Source: Chitinophagaceae bacterium
Lineage (GTDB): Bacteria; Bacteroidota; Bacteroidia; Chitinophagales; Chitinophagaceae
Reading direction: 5' to 3'
Length of the DNA: 7,162 bases
Assembly (NCBI GenBank): GCA_017853235.1
Contig: JAFMJX010000093.1
Coordinates: forward strand, 1 to 7,162
The position numbers and the translations under genes are program-made. The notes below the pieces were generated by a model that was given only the letters and a program-made list of their open reading frames with translations, searched no databases and was not told the DNA's origin. Below are positions 1-6,374 of this stretch, in pieces (positions within the stretch are counted from its first letter, which is position 1; each line of letters opens with the position of its first letter).

Positions 1-1
1 T

Positions 2-1009
2 CGTCGCCCTATTTTGCTTTTTTCCTTATTAGGATTTGGCTTAGATTATATATTTTTAGCCTTTGCACCCTCTATTGGTTGGTTATTTGTAGGTCGAACC
101 ATTTCGGGTATCACAGGTGCTAGCTTTACAACAGCAGCAGCTTATATGGCCGATATTAGTGATGAAAAAAATAGAGCCCAAAATTTTGGAATGATTGGTG
201 CTGCATTTGGAATTGGATTTATCATTGGTCCAATGTTAGGAGGGGTGCTGGGTGAATATGGTGCGCGCATTCCATTTTTAGTATCCGCAGGCTTAGCTTT
301 AATTAATGCATTGTATGGTTATTTTGTATTACCCGAATCTTTAGATCAAGAACATCGTCGCGACTTTGATTGGAAAAGAGCAAATCCAATAGGTTCCTTG
401 ATGAATTTAAAAAGATATCCAGCAGTGATTGGTTTAATTATTTCTTTAATTTTTATTTATTTAGCCGCACATTCTGTTCAAAGTAATTGGAGCTTTGCAA
501 ATATTACAAAGTTTGCTTGGACTCCTAAAACTATTGGAATTTCATTAGGTATTGTTGGATTATTAGTAGGGTTGGTGCAAGGATTACTTATTAGAGTCGT
601 AAATCCAAAATTAGGAAATGAAAAAAGTGTTTACATAGGGGTCGCATTATATGCAATTGGACTCACTTTATTTGCATTTGCAACACAAGGATGGATGATG
701 TTTGTATTTTTGATTCCCTATTGTTTAGGTGGAATATCTGGCCCAGCTTTACAAGCACTTATATCGGTACATGTACCTCGAAATGAACAAGGGGAGCTAC
801 AAGGTTCTTTGACTGGCTTACAAAGTTTAACTTCTATTATAGGTCCACCTATGATGATTGGGTTAACTTCTTATTTTTCTGTTAAAAATAATCCCAGCCA
901 TCTTTATTTTCCAGGCGCAGCCTTTTTATTAGGCGCATTTTTTATGCTGTGCAGTGCTGTTATTGCTTATTGGGTGTTAAAACATGATCCCACTCGTTCA
1001 AAGGCATAG
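2..1009 (+). CDS. TetA-like MFS drug/H+ antiporter, 5'-truncated by the window edge
   Basis: This is a major facilitator superfamily transporter of the TCR/Tet (DHA1, 12-helix) type, an inner-membrane proton-driven exporter of drugs or other small molecules. The frame is open from base 2 and begins with Arg-Arg-Pro, the end of the family's loop 2-3 motif (GxxxDRxGRRP), so the real start and the first two helices lie upstream. The TTG at 14 is an ordinary Leu codon, not a start. About ten helices remain. The antiporter signature GPMLGG (227-244) sits in helix 5, and a long cytoplasmic loop around 345-420 separates the two halves. Roughly 65-70 residues are missing compared with the usual length of about 400. 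The ADI segment after helix 4 and the VLPES end of helix 6 also fit TetA relatives. The substrate cannot be read from the sequence, and chromosomal Bacteroidota homologues are not necessarily tetracycline pumps. It ends with TAG. Confidence 0.86.
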   Translation, partial: RRPILLFSLLGFGLDYIFLAFAPSIGWLFVGRTISGITGASFTTAAAYMADISDEKNRAQNFGMIGAAFGIGFIIGPMLGGVLGEYGARIPFLVSAGLALINALYGYFVLPESLDQEHRRDFDWKRANPIGSLMNLKRYPAVIGLIISLIFIYLAAHSVQSNWSFANITKFAWTPKTIGISLGIVGLLVGLVQGLLIRVVNPKLGNEKSVYIGVALYAIGLTLFAFATQGWMMFVFLIPYCLGGISGPALQALISVHVPRNEQGELQGSLTGLQSLTSIIGPPMMIGLTSYFSVKNNPSHLYFPGAAFLLGAFFMLCSAVIAYWVLKHDPTRSKA

Positions 1010-1013
1010 AATA

Positions 1014-1046
1014 TTAGCATATAATGGGCTTCTGTCGTTATATTTG
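1014..1046 (+). promoter_or_regulatory. Possible Bacteroidota-type promoter for the phosphorylase-porin pair
   Basis: TATATTTG at 1039-1046 matches the Bacteroidota -7 consensus TAnnTTTG exactly. TTAG at 1014-1017, one mismatch from the -33 element TTTG, lies 21 bases before it, within the usual spacing. Transcription would start near 1050-1054 and give a leader of under 20 bases before the ATG at 1069. The box sits in the only gap between the transporter gene and the phosphorylase gene. The weak -33 match and the AT-rich background keep the confidence low. Confidence 0.4.
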
Positions 1047-1060
1047 TGGCCTAATATAAC
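1037..1060. repeat. 8-bp perfect inverted repeat over the -7 box and leader
   Basis: GTTATATT (1037-1044) is followed after 8 bases by its exact reverse complement AATATAAC (1053-1060). It overlaps the putative -7 box and ends 8 bases before the phosphorylase start. It could be a repressor operator or a small leader hairpin. It is unlikely to be an intrinsic terminator for the transporter gene, because the stem is almost all A/T and no T tract follows. An 8-bp repeat can arise by chance in DNA this AT-rich, so only its location makes it notable. Confidence 0.35.
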
Positions 1061-1068
1061 ATCATTTT

Positions 1069-1893
1069 ATGACGCCTTTGATGACACAATTAACCGAGAC
1101 TGCTCAGTTCATTCAATCAAAAATTAAAGCCAATACCCAAACCGCAATTATTTTGGGAAGTGGCTTAGGAAATTTAGCTACAAAAATTAAAGTAGAATTT
1201 GAAATTCCTTATACTCAAATTCCTCATTTTCCAGTAAGTACAGTGGAAGGGCATAAAGGACGCCTTATCTTAGGAACCTTAAATGATGTGAAAGTGTGGG
1301 TCATGGAAGGGCGCTTTCATTTTTATGAAGGGTATTCTCCCGAACAAGTGGCTTATCCTGTAAGAGTTTTAAAACTTTTAGGCGTCCATCAATTAATGTT
1401 GTCTAATGCAGCAGGAGGAGTTCATCCTGATTATCAAGTGGGGGATTTAATGATTATAAAAGATCATATTAGTTTATTTTCCATCAATCCTCTGATTGGG
1501 AAAAATGAATCTGATTTAGGTACTCGTTTTCCCGACATGAGTGAACCCTATGCTCATGATTTTATTGAAAAAGCAAAAGCAATTGCTGCAGCACATCAAA
1601 TTAAAGTACATGAAGGCGTTTATGTAGGTGTGACTGGACCCACTTTCGAAACCAAGGCAGAATATAAATTAATTAAAGCAGTAGGAGGTGATGTGGTTGG
1701 GATGAGTACTGTGCAAGAAAATATTGCTGCCATTCATTGTGGCATGAAAGTGTTTGCTATAAGTGTGGTGACCGACTTAGGGATACGTGAGGATAATAAT
1801 GTGATCACACATCAAGAAGTATTAGAAGCTGCTAATGCTGCAGAGCCTAAACTCACTATCATCATGAGCGATTTAGTCAAACAAATTTCCTAA
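1069..1893 (+). CDS. punA: Purine nucleoside phosphorylase, trimeric (PNP family 2)
   Basis: A cytoplasmic salvage enzyme that splits purine (deoxy)ribonucleosides with phosphate into free base and (deoxy)ribose-1-phosphate. At 274 residues it has the normal length for the trimeric inosine/guanosine class. Visible landmarks are the phosphate loop GSGLG (30-34), His62, the GRFHFYEGY segment with Arg82 and His84, NAAGG (113-117), GPTFETKAE with Phe193 and Glu194 (the purine-binding Glu), GMSTV with Met212 and Ser213, and His248 in the region that contacts the ribose 5' side. The position equivalent to human Asn243, which contacts the base at O6/N7, is Asp236 (sequence VVTDLG), which could change base preference. 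The ATG at 1069 was taken as start; Met5 at 1081 is an alternative. No Shine-Dalgarno is present. The porin gene follows after only 4 bases, so the two are probably co-transcribed. Family assignment is firm; substrate range is not. Confidence 0.93.
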   Translation: MTPLMTQLTETAQFIQSKIKANTQTAIILGSGLGNLATKIKVEFEIPYTQIPHFPVSTVEGHKGRLILGTLNDVKVWVMEGRFHFYEGYSPEQVAYPVRVLKLLGVHQLMLSNAAGGVHPDYQVGDLMIIKDHISLFSINPLIGKNESDLGTRFPDMSEPYAHDFIEKAKAIAAAHQIKVHEGVYVGVTGPTFETKAEYKLIKAVGGDVVGMSTVQENIAAIHCGMKVFAISVVTDLGIREDNNVITHQEVLEAANAAEPKLTIIMSDLVKQIS

Positions 1894-1897
1894 CGCG

Positions 1898-3934
1898 ATG
1901 CGTCCATCAGAGCTACTCCGATATTTATTTTTTGGATTTACCTATTTGCTTTTAACAGTAAAAGTAAATGCGCAAAGAAATATGGGTAATATTGGAAATA
2001 TGGGATCTATGATGGGGCGTGGAGGTGGAATAAGTGGGAGTGCTAGTAAAGGAACTAAAAATGATTCTTTGCAAAGAAGAGATCAATTTGCAGATTCAAT
2101 CACCATTTTTTACAAATATTATAATAGCAATGATGCACATGCTCTAGATACCAGTATCAATGATTTTTTTGTTCATTATCCCGTTCCTTATACCAGTTAT
2201 ACGTTAGGTAACTTGGGGGCAGCTTCAAAGTCATACTTTTCAAATCCAATATCACATGCTGGTTTGGACAATGGCTTTCATGCTTTTGATACTTATTTTT
2301 ATACTTTAGATGAAACACCTTTTTATCAAACCACAAGACCTTATACTGAATTAGGTTACTTATTGGGAGGCAAAGGGGAACAATTAATTGAAATAAAACA
2401 TACTCAAAATAAACAAAAGCAACTTAATTTTTCATTTGATTATCGTTTTAGCAATGCGCCTGGTAATGTAAAAAATCAAAGTGCAAATGTGAATAATATG
2501 CGCATCACAATGCACTTTCAATCCAAACGAAAGCAACATGAATCCTATTTAGTGATGTTGTCAAACAAAACTGGCGCTTCTGAAAATGGGGGACTCATTA
2601 ATGGTGCTTTGTTAGATAGTTTGTCTTTAAATAATCCTTATGAATTAGAGACAAGATTGGGGGTAAGTGGAATGACGTTTAAAAATCCTTTCAATACAAG
2701 TATTACAACTGGTACTACCTATAAGAATAACACTTTATTATGGAAGCAAACATATGATATTGGTCAAAAAGATTCTATTGTAAAAGATACGGTGACCACC
2801 TATATGTTTTATCCTCGTTTGCGTTTTCAAAGTGAACTTAAATATAGTAGTAGTCAGTTTTTATTTTCCGATAATAAGCCTGATTCTATCAGATATCAAC
2901 AATATTTTGGGTATACTTTAAAACCAGGTACTGATGTGAACATGCAAGATACCTGGAACAAATTGTCAGAAGAATTTAGTTTGGTCAGTTTTCCTCAAAA
3001 AACAAATAGCAATCAATATTTACAAATAGGTGGGGGCTACCAAACTTATCGTGCTAGCTTTCTAAATAAGGATAGTTGGACTCATTATGATCTTTATGGA
3101 TTTGGTGTATATAAAAACAAAACCAAGAATCAATTATGGGACATGCAGGCAGCTGGAAAGTTGTATTTGAATGGTTTTTATTCAGGTGACTATGAAGCAC
3201 AAATGTATTTATCTAGAGTATTGAATGGTAAAGGAAACTATATCAAGTTGGCATTCCAAAATTTGAATAGAACTCCTTCTTTGAATTTGTTGGGCTATAC
3301 TCAATTTCCTATAAAAGCTTTATCGGGAATTACAAAGGAAAATACCATTGATATGATGGGTGCATTAGGCAATCTATCAAAAGAGTGGAAGCTTCAAGTA
3401 AATTATCAACTCATAAATCATTATAATTATTTTAATAGTGGCTATCAGCCTATCTCACATTCAGGGGTAATTAATTATTTACGCATTCAAACTGATCATA
3501 AACTGGCATTAAGTACCCATTGGAATTGGTACCATCAAATGAACATTCAAATAGTGGATCAAAGTGGTCCCATTCATGTTCCTTTGCTTCTCACAAGAGA
3601 ACGTATTGCTTTTGAAGGTAATTTCTATAAAAATTTGAATTTGTCTACTGGGTTGGAATTTATTTATCACACGGATTATAAGGCTGATGGATATATGCCA
3701 TTTACTGGACAGTTTTATACTCAAAATGAATTTACCTTGCACAATCGCCCTACCAGCAATGCTTTTTTGCATTTTATGATAAAAAGGCTTAAAGGTTATA
3801 TACGCTTAGAAAATCTTAATACGCTTATCCCCAGCAGTTCTGCCTTAGGGACTGCTTATAATTTTAGTGCCAAAAATTACCCTACCAATTCCTTGTGGTT
3901 TAGGGTAGGTGTTTGGTGGAATTTTATTAATTAA
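1898..3934 (+). CDS. Putative outer-membrane porin (Porin_10-like)
   Basis: A 678-residue secreted beta-barrel protein resembling the Bacteroidota 'putative porin' family (Pfam Porin_10). The signal peptide covers residues 1-25 (hydrophobic core LFFGFTYLLLTV) with a likely cut at NA/QR. A Gly/Met/Asn-rich stretch follows (about 28-51), then a polar linker. From about residue 95 the chain alternates aromatic and polar residues as in transmembrane strands. Family-like segments are RPYTELGYLLGGKGEQ (147-162), the IEIKHTQN strand (164-171) and NFSFDYRFSNAPG (177-189). The chain ends in a strand rich in Trp and Phe, as expected for insertion by the BAM machinery. Its start lies 4 bases after the phosphorylase stop, within the same transcript, which suggests (inference only) a role in uptake of nucleosides or related solutes. 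The cargo is unknown. Length is normal for the family and the frame is intact. Confidence 0.84.
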   Translation: MRPSELLRYLFFGFTYLLLTVKVNAQRNMGNIGNMGSMMGRGGGISGSASKGTKNDSLQRRDQFADSITIFYKYYNSNDAHALDTSINDFFVHYPVPYTSYTLGNLGAASKSYFSNPISHAGLDNGFHAFDTYFYTLDETPFYQTTRPYTELGYLLGGKGEQLIEIKHTQNKQKQLNFSFDYRFSNAPGNVKNQSANVNNMRITMHFQSKRKQHESYLVMLSNKTGASENGGLINGALLDSLSLNNPYELETRLGVSGMTFKNPFNTSITTGTTYKNNTLLWKQTYDIGQKDSIVKDTVTTYMFYPRLRFQSELKYSSSQFLFSDNKPDSIRYQQYFGYTLKPGTDVNMQDTWNKLSEEFSLVSFPQKTNSNQYLQIGGGYQTYRASFLNKDSWTHYDLYGFGVYKNKTKNQLWDMQAAGKLYLNGFYSGDYEAQMYLSRVLNGKGNYIKLAFQNLNRTPSLNLLGYTQFPIKALSGITKENTIDMMGALGNLSKEWKLQVNYQLINHYNYFNSGYQPISHSGVINYLRIQTDHKLALSTHWNWYHQMNIQIVDQSGPIHVPLLLTRERIAFEGNFYKNLNLSTGLEFIYHTDYKADGYMPFTGQFYTQNEFTLHNRPTSNAFLHFMIKRLKGYIRLENLNTLIPSSSALGTAYNFSAKNYPTNSLWFRVGVWWNFIN

Positions 3935-3999
3935 GAAACATTCTAAAAAATTTACTTTAACATTATTTTACTTAACTTCATATTCATAAAATCATACTT

Positions 4000-4332
4000 A
4001 TGAAAAATATATTTTTAACCCTTTGTTTTTCTTTTTTATCTGTCTTCATCTTGAATGCGCAAACAACTCAAAAAATTAAAGTTTCAGGTAATTGTGGCAT
4101 GTGTAAAGGACATATTGAAAAGGCAGCAAAAGAAGCTGGGGCAGCTAAGGCAGAATGGGATAAGGTAGCAAAAGTGTTAAGTGTTACTTTTGATGCTGCA
4201 AAAACTTCCACCGATAAAATTGAAGAAGCTGTGGCTGCAGCAGGTTACGATACCGAAAATAAAGAAGCCAGCACAGAAGCTTATAAAAAATTAGATGAAT
4301 GTTGTCAATATAAGCGCAAGAAAAAAGGCTAA
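4000..4332 (+). CDS. Secreted heavy-metal-associated (HMA) domain protein
   Basis: A 110-residue exported metal-binding protein. Residues 1-20 form a signal peptide (MKN, then a Leu/Phe core, ending LNA/QTT). The rest is one HMA ferredoxin-like domain: first strand KIKVSG, then the metal loop with Cys32 and Cys35 (CGMC, a CxxC site typical for Cu(I) or similar soft metals), a helix HIEKAAKEAG, the strand VLSVTFDAAKTS, the helix KIEEAVAAAGYDT with the conserved Gly-Tyr, and a Lys-rich tail. The tail carries a Cys pair, Cys101-Cys102 (ECCQY), outside the standard fold, that might be a second metal or disulfide site. With no lipobox it is probably periplasmic. Likely roles are a copper chaperone, scavenger or sensor. 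The 65 bases upstream show no clear promoter box or Shine-Dalgarno. The stop codon directly abuts that of the convergent downstream gene. Confidence 0.86.
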   Translation: MKNIFLTLCFSFLSVFILNAQTTQKIKVSGNCGMCKGHIEKAAKEAGAAKAEWDKVAKVLSVTFDAAKTSTDKIEEAVAAAGYDTENKEASTEAYKKLDECCQYKRKKKG

Positions 4333-5106
4333 TTATTTCCAATTAATTCTACGTCCAATAAAACATTTGGCAGTTAATCCATTACTGCTTTCTGTAAGTC
4401 CTTTGCCAATACCAAAGTTAAATTCGTATAAAGGATGTACAAATAAATCAACTGCCAAGTATAGCTGATGTTCTTGTTGCGGAAGTTTGTATGGATTAAA
4501 TATTTTACCAGTATTGCCAAAATATTCAAATCCTATATTGGCTTTTGCGAAGCTGGCATAAGCATATTTAAAATTAGGTTCAAATAAATATTCTTTATTA
4601 GTAAAGGATATGCCTATGTTGGGATTGAAAGACACATAATGTTTGTCGATTGTTTTATCAAAGATGGGTCTTATCTCTGCACCCCAATCATTATTTTTAC
4701 TCAATGGGTCAATTGAAAATCCTATTTCAGAAGAAAGGCTGACACCAATTGGCCAATTCCATTTATCTGGTGCTTTTATTCTAGGCCTAATGTTGCTTCC
4801 TGTATATTGTAATTTCCCGCCATTGTTATAAGTGAAAATATAAAAACCAAATTCAAAATCGTTTGTAATTCCAGTAGTCACTTCTATTGTCTCAAGTAAA
4901 GGGTGATAAATTTCATTGCTTTTTGGACCTTTGAAGGTATAGTTGCTATGTAATTCAATAATAGTTGTTTTTTTGGGCGTTGTAGCCGAACCATAAACTT
5001 GTATTTCATTCGCATCCTGAGCTTTTACATAAAATATAGAAAGTACAAAGAAGAAAGATAATAAGATATGCCACTTTTGCATTTTTGAATTAGTTTTTTG
5101 ATTCAT
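4333..5106 (-). CDS. Secreted beta-barrel-like outer-membrane protein, function unknown
   Basis: A 257-residue exported protein with no named function that I recognise. From the chosen start the signal peptide spans residues 1-29 (MNQKTNSKMQK, then a hydrophobic core, ending VKA/QD). The mature part has alternating hydrophobic/aromatic strands: IELHSNYTFKG (50-60), FEFGFYIFTY (84-93), a segment with RPRIKAPDKWNWPIG (107-121), SSEIGF, EIRPIFDK (144-151), SFNPNIG (159-165), NIGFEYFG and a C-terminal YEFNFGIGKGLT. This matches, from memory, a widespread family of uncharacterised barrel proteins. An ATG at 5151 is also in frame, but would put 23 polar residues before the signal peptide. The ATG at 5106 follows an A-rich leader typical of Bacteroidota starts and is preferred; 5082 is also possible. 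It lies 77 bases downstream of the ATP-grasp gene, so it may share that transcript. Its stop touches the stop of the HMA gene. Confidence 0.72.
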   Translation of the reverse strand: MNQKTNSKMQKWHILLSFFFVLSIFYVKAQDANEIQVYGSATTPKKTTIIELHSNYTFKGPKSNEIYHPLLETIEVTTGITNDFEFGFYIFTYNNGGKLQYTGSNIRPRIKAPDKWNWPIGVSLSSEIGFSIDPLSKNNDWGAEIRPIFDKTIDKHYVSFNPNIGISFTNKEYLFEPNFKYAYASFAKANIGFEYFGNTGKIFNPYKLPQQEHQLYLAVDLFVHPLYEFNFGIGKGLTESSNGLTAKCFIGRRINWK

Positions 5107-5183
5107 TATTTTGTTTTTTTTAGTGCTGTGTGAAAAAGGGTAGGCATTCATTTTATTAGTATGGTAAAATTAAACTTAATTTA

Positions 5184-6374
5184 TTATTCAAAATAAGCAA
5201 TAGTTCCACCTACCCAGGTTGCCGTATTATTAAAGCCTACCCCCATCATTTCGTTTTTACTTAATCGTGTTAAATTTAAAGTAGCTATATATTTTTGTTG
5301 AGCTTCATCCCAAAAATAAAATAATCTTATTTCAGCTTTGGCAGGACCTGTTGGAGTCACTATGGCTGAAGCATAGTTTACTTTTTTTTGTAAAATCCAT
5401 TCATTTGGATTTGTAATATGAGTAAGATCCTCTTTTTTGACATTTATTTTTACGCCATTTCCAGCGTATGAAAATAATGGCTTGAGTACCCATTGGTTTA
5501 GATTTTCGGGAACTGAAACTAAATTACTTACCAAAGCGCTTCTTGGGATATTGGGATGTTTTAAAAAAGGCAATAAAAATTTACTAATTCGGTAATAATG
5601 ATGTGGATGACATACCCATGTAATATTAAGGGGCTTAAGGAAAATGCTTGCATTGTGTTGAATATTTTCATCAGCATGAATTACATCATCCCAAACCACT
5701 CTGTTATAAATACGATCAATTTTGATTTTTATTCCATTTTTTTGATAAAATAAATCATGGTCTTCTTCAAAAATCTCGGATAAACAAACTATTGGAATAT
5801 TAATTAAGTCACGTGTAATATAAAAATCAATTTTTGTTTTTTGTTGATCTGGATATATTTCTAATAAGACGGTGTGTTGATTTTCATTTCCTTTTATCAT
5901 TTTTGCTAAATGATCTAAATAAACGGGTCGTTGAAAGCCATTTAAGTAAGGAGTTAAGTTGTTTGGGATGTTATAGGATGCCTTAAAAGCCATGTCTTGT
6001 AAAACCTCAAATCCAAATAGGGAAGGAAAACCCTGAAGTTCTATGAGTTGTGGAATATATTCGCCTTGTTCATTTAAAGTAATGGCAAAATCCATAACCA
6101 AACAATCTGGTATACGAGATTCATTTGGGACAAAGAAATTTTTATTTAATGCAGGGTAGGTGTTCGTTTGAAAATCATTTGATAAAATGTAATCAATCAC
6201 ATGCGCTCCTGTTTCAAGTAAATGTTTTTTAAATTCATTTGATATGAAAATTGGGGTTTCAGCCATTCTAAATTTGGTTGCACCAGGGTATCTGCTTTCA
6301 AAATAGTTTAGATACGACTCATATTGATGAGTTGTAAACTGTTTATTGAAATGTGCGCGAATGTCTGCAATCAT
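5184..6374 (-). CDS. ATP-grasp-like carboxylate-amine ligase, substrate unknown
   Basis: A 396-residue cytoplasmic protein with no signal peptide or membrane segment. It resembles the ATP-grasp superfamily, which joins a carboxylate to an amine or thiol through an acyl-phosphate. The N-terminal half carries DFAITLNEQG...QLIELQG (95-115), similar in pattern to the acid/ligand region of glutathionylspermidine-synthase-like and circularly permuted ATP-grasp proteins. Next come KIDRIYNRVVWDD (218-230) and WVCHPHHYYRISK (253-265). The C-terminal part looks like the nucleotide site: WVLKPLFSYAGNGVKI (295-310) with the ATP-contacting Lys298 and a Gly-rich loop, WILQKK (326-331), KAEIRLFYF (346-354) with Glu348 and Arg350, and a final LTRLSK...GFNN segment as possible metal-binding end. 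The ATG overlaps the TGA of the upstream amidotransferase gene, so the two are probably made together. The superfamily is inferred from motif pattern; the reaction is unknown. Confidence 0.74.
   Translation of the reverse strand: MIADIRAHFNKQFTTHQYESYLNYFESRYPGATKFRMAETPIFISNEFKKHLLETGAHVIDYILSNDFQTNTYPALNKNFFVPNESRIPDCLVMDFAITLNEQGEYIPQLIELQGFPSLFGFEVLQDMAFKASYNIPNNLTPYLNGFQRPVYLDHLAKMIKGNENQHTVLLEIYPDQQKTKIDFYITRDLINIPIVCLSEIFEEDHDLFYQKNGIKIKIDRIYNRVVWDDVIHADENIQHNASIFLKPLNITWVCHPHHYYRISKFLLPFLKHPNIPRSALVSNLVSVPENLNQWVLKPLFSYAGNGVKINVKKEDLTHITNPNEWILQKKVNYASAIVTPTGPAKAEIRLFYFWDEAQQKYIATLNLTRLSKNEMMGVGFNNTATWVGGTIAYFE
6371..6374 (-). other. ATGA start/stop overlap (translational coupling)
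   Basis: The ATG of the ATP-grasp gene (6374-6372) and the TGA of the amidotransferase gene (6373-6371) share bases in a 4-base ATGA. There is no independent promoter space between the genes. Such overlaps usually mean stop-restart translation and balanced production of two proteins that act together. Confidence 0.7.

Noticed and set aside
14..16. TTG as start codon of the transporter
   Set aside because: The reading frame is open to the left edge and encodes the RRP end of the conserved loop 2-3 motif, so the gene begins upstream of the window.
3509..3772. 87-codon open frame on the - strand
   Set aside because: It lies wholly antisense inside the porin gene, has no recognisable domain or start context, and is explained as a shadow of that gene.
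3878..3907. Inverted repeat TACCCTA / TAGGGTA with a 16-base loop near the porin gene end
   Set aside because: It is inside the coding sequence, has no T run after it, and is within chance expectation.
3951..3976. Near-direct repeat TTTACTTTAAC / TTTTACTTAAC in the gap before the HMA gene
   Set aside because: Low-complexity AT-rich DNA with imperfect copies; no promoter box or known binding site is associated with it.
4643..4831. 62-codon open frame on the + strand
   Set aside because: It lies antisense inside the barrel-protein gene, which has a clear signal peptide and strand pattern in its own frame.
5107..5151. 15-codon N-terminal extension of the barrel protein from the ATG at 5151
   Set aside because: It would place a polar, unconserved-looking stretch in front of the signal peptide; the internal ATG at 5106 has a better A-rich leader and gives a normal signal peptide.
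5167..5182. Perfect palindrome AAATTAA-AC-TTAATTT just after the ATP-grasp stop codon, as a possible terminator
   Set aside because: The stem is entirely A/T, the 2-base loop is too tight, no T tract is tied to it, and repeats of this size are expected by chance at this composition.
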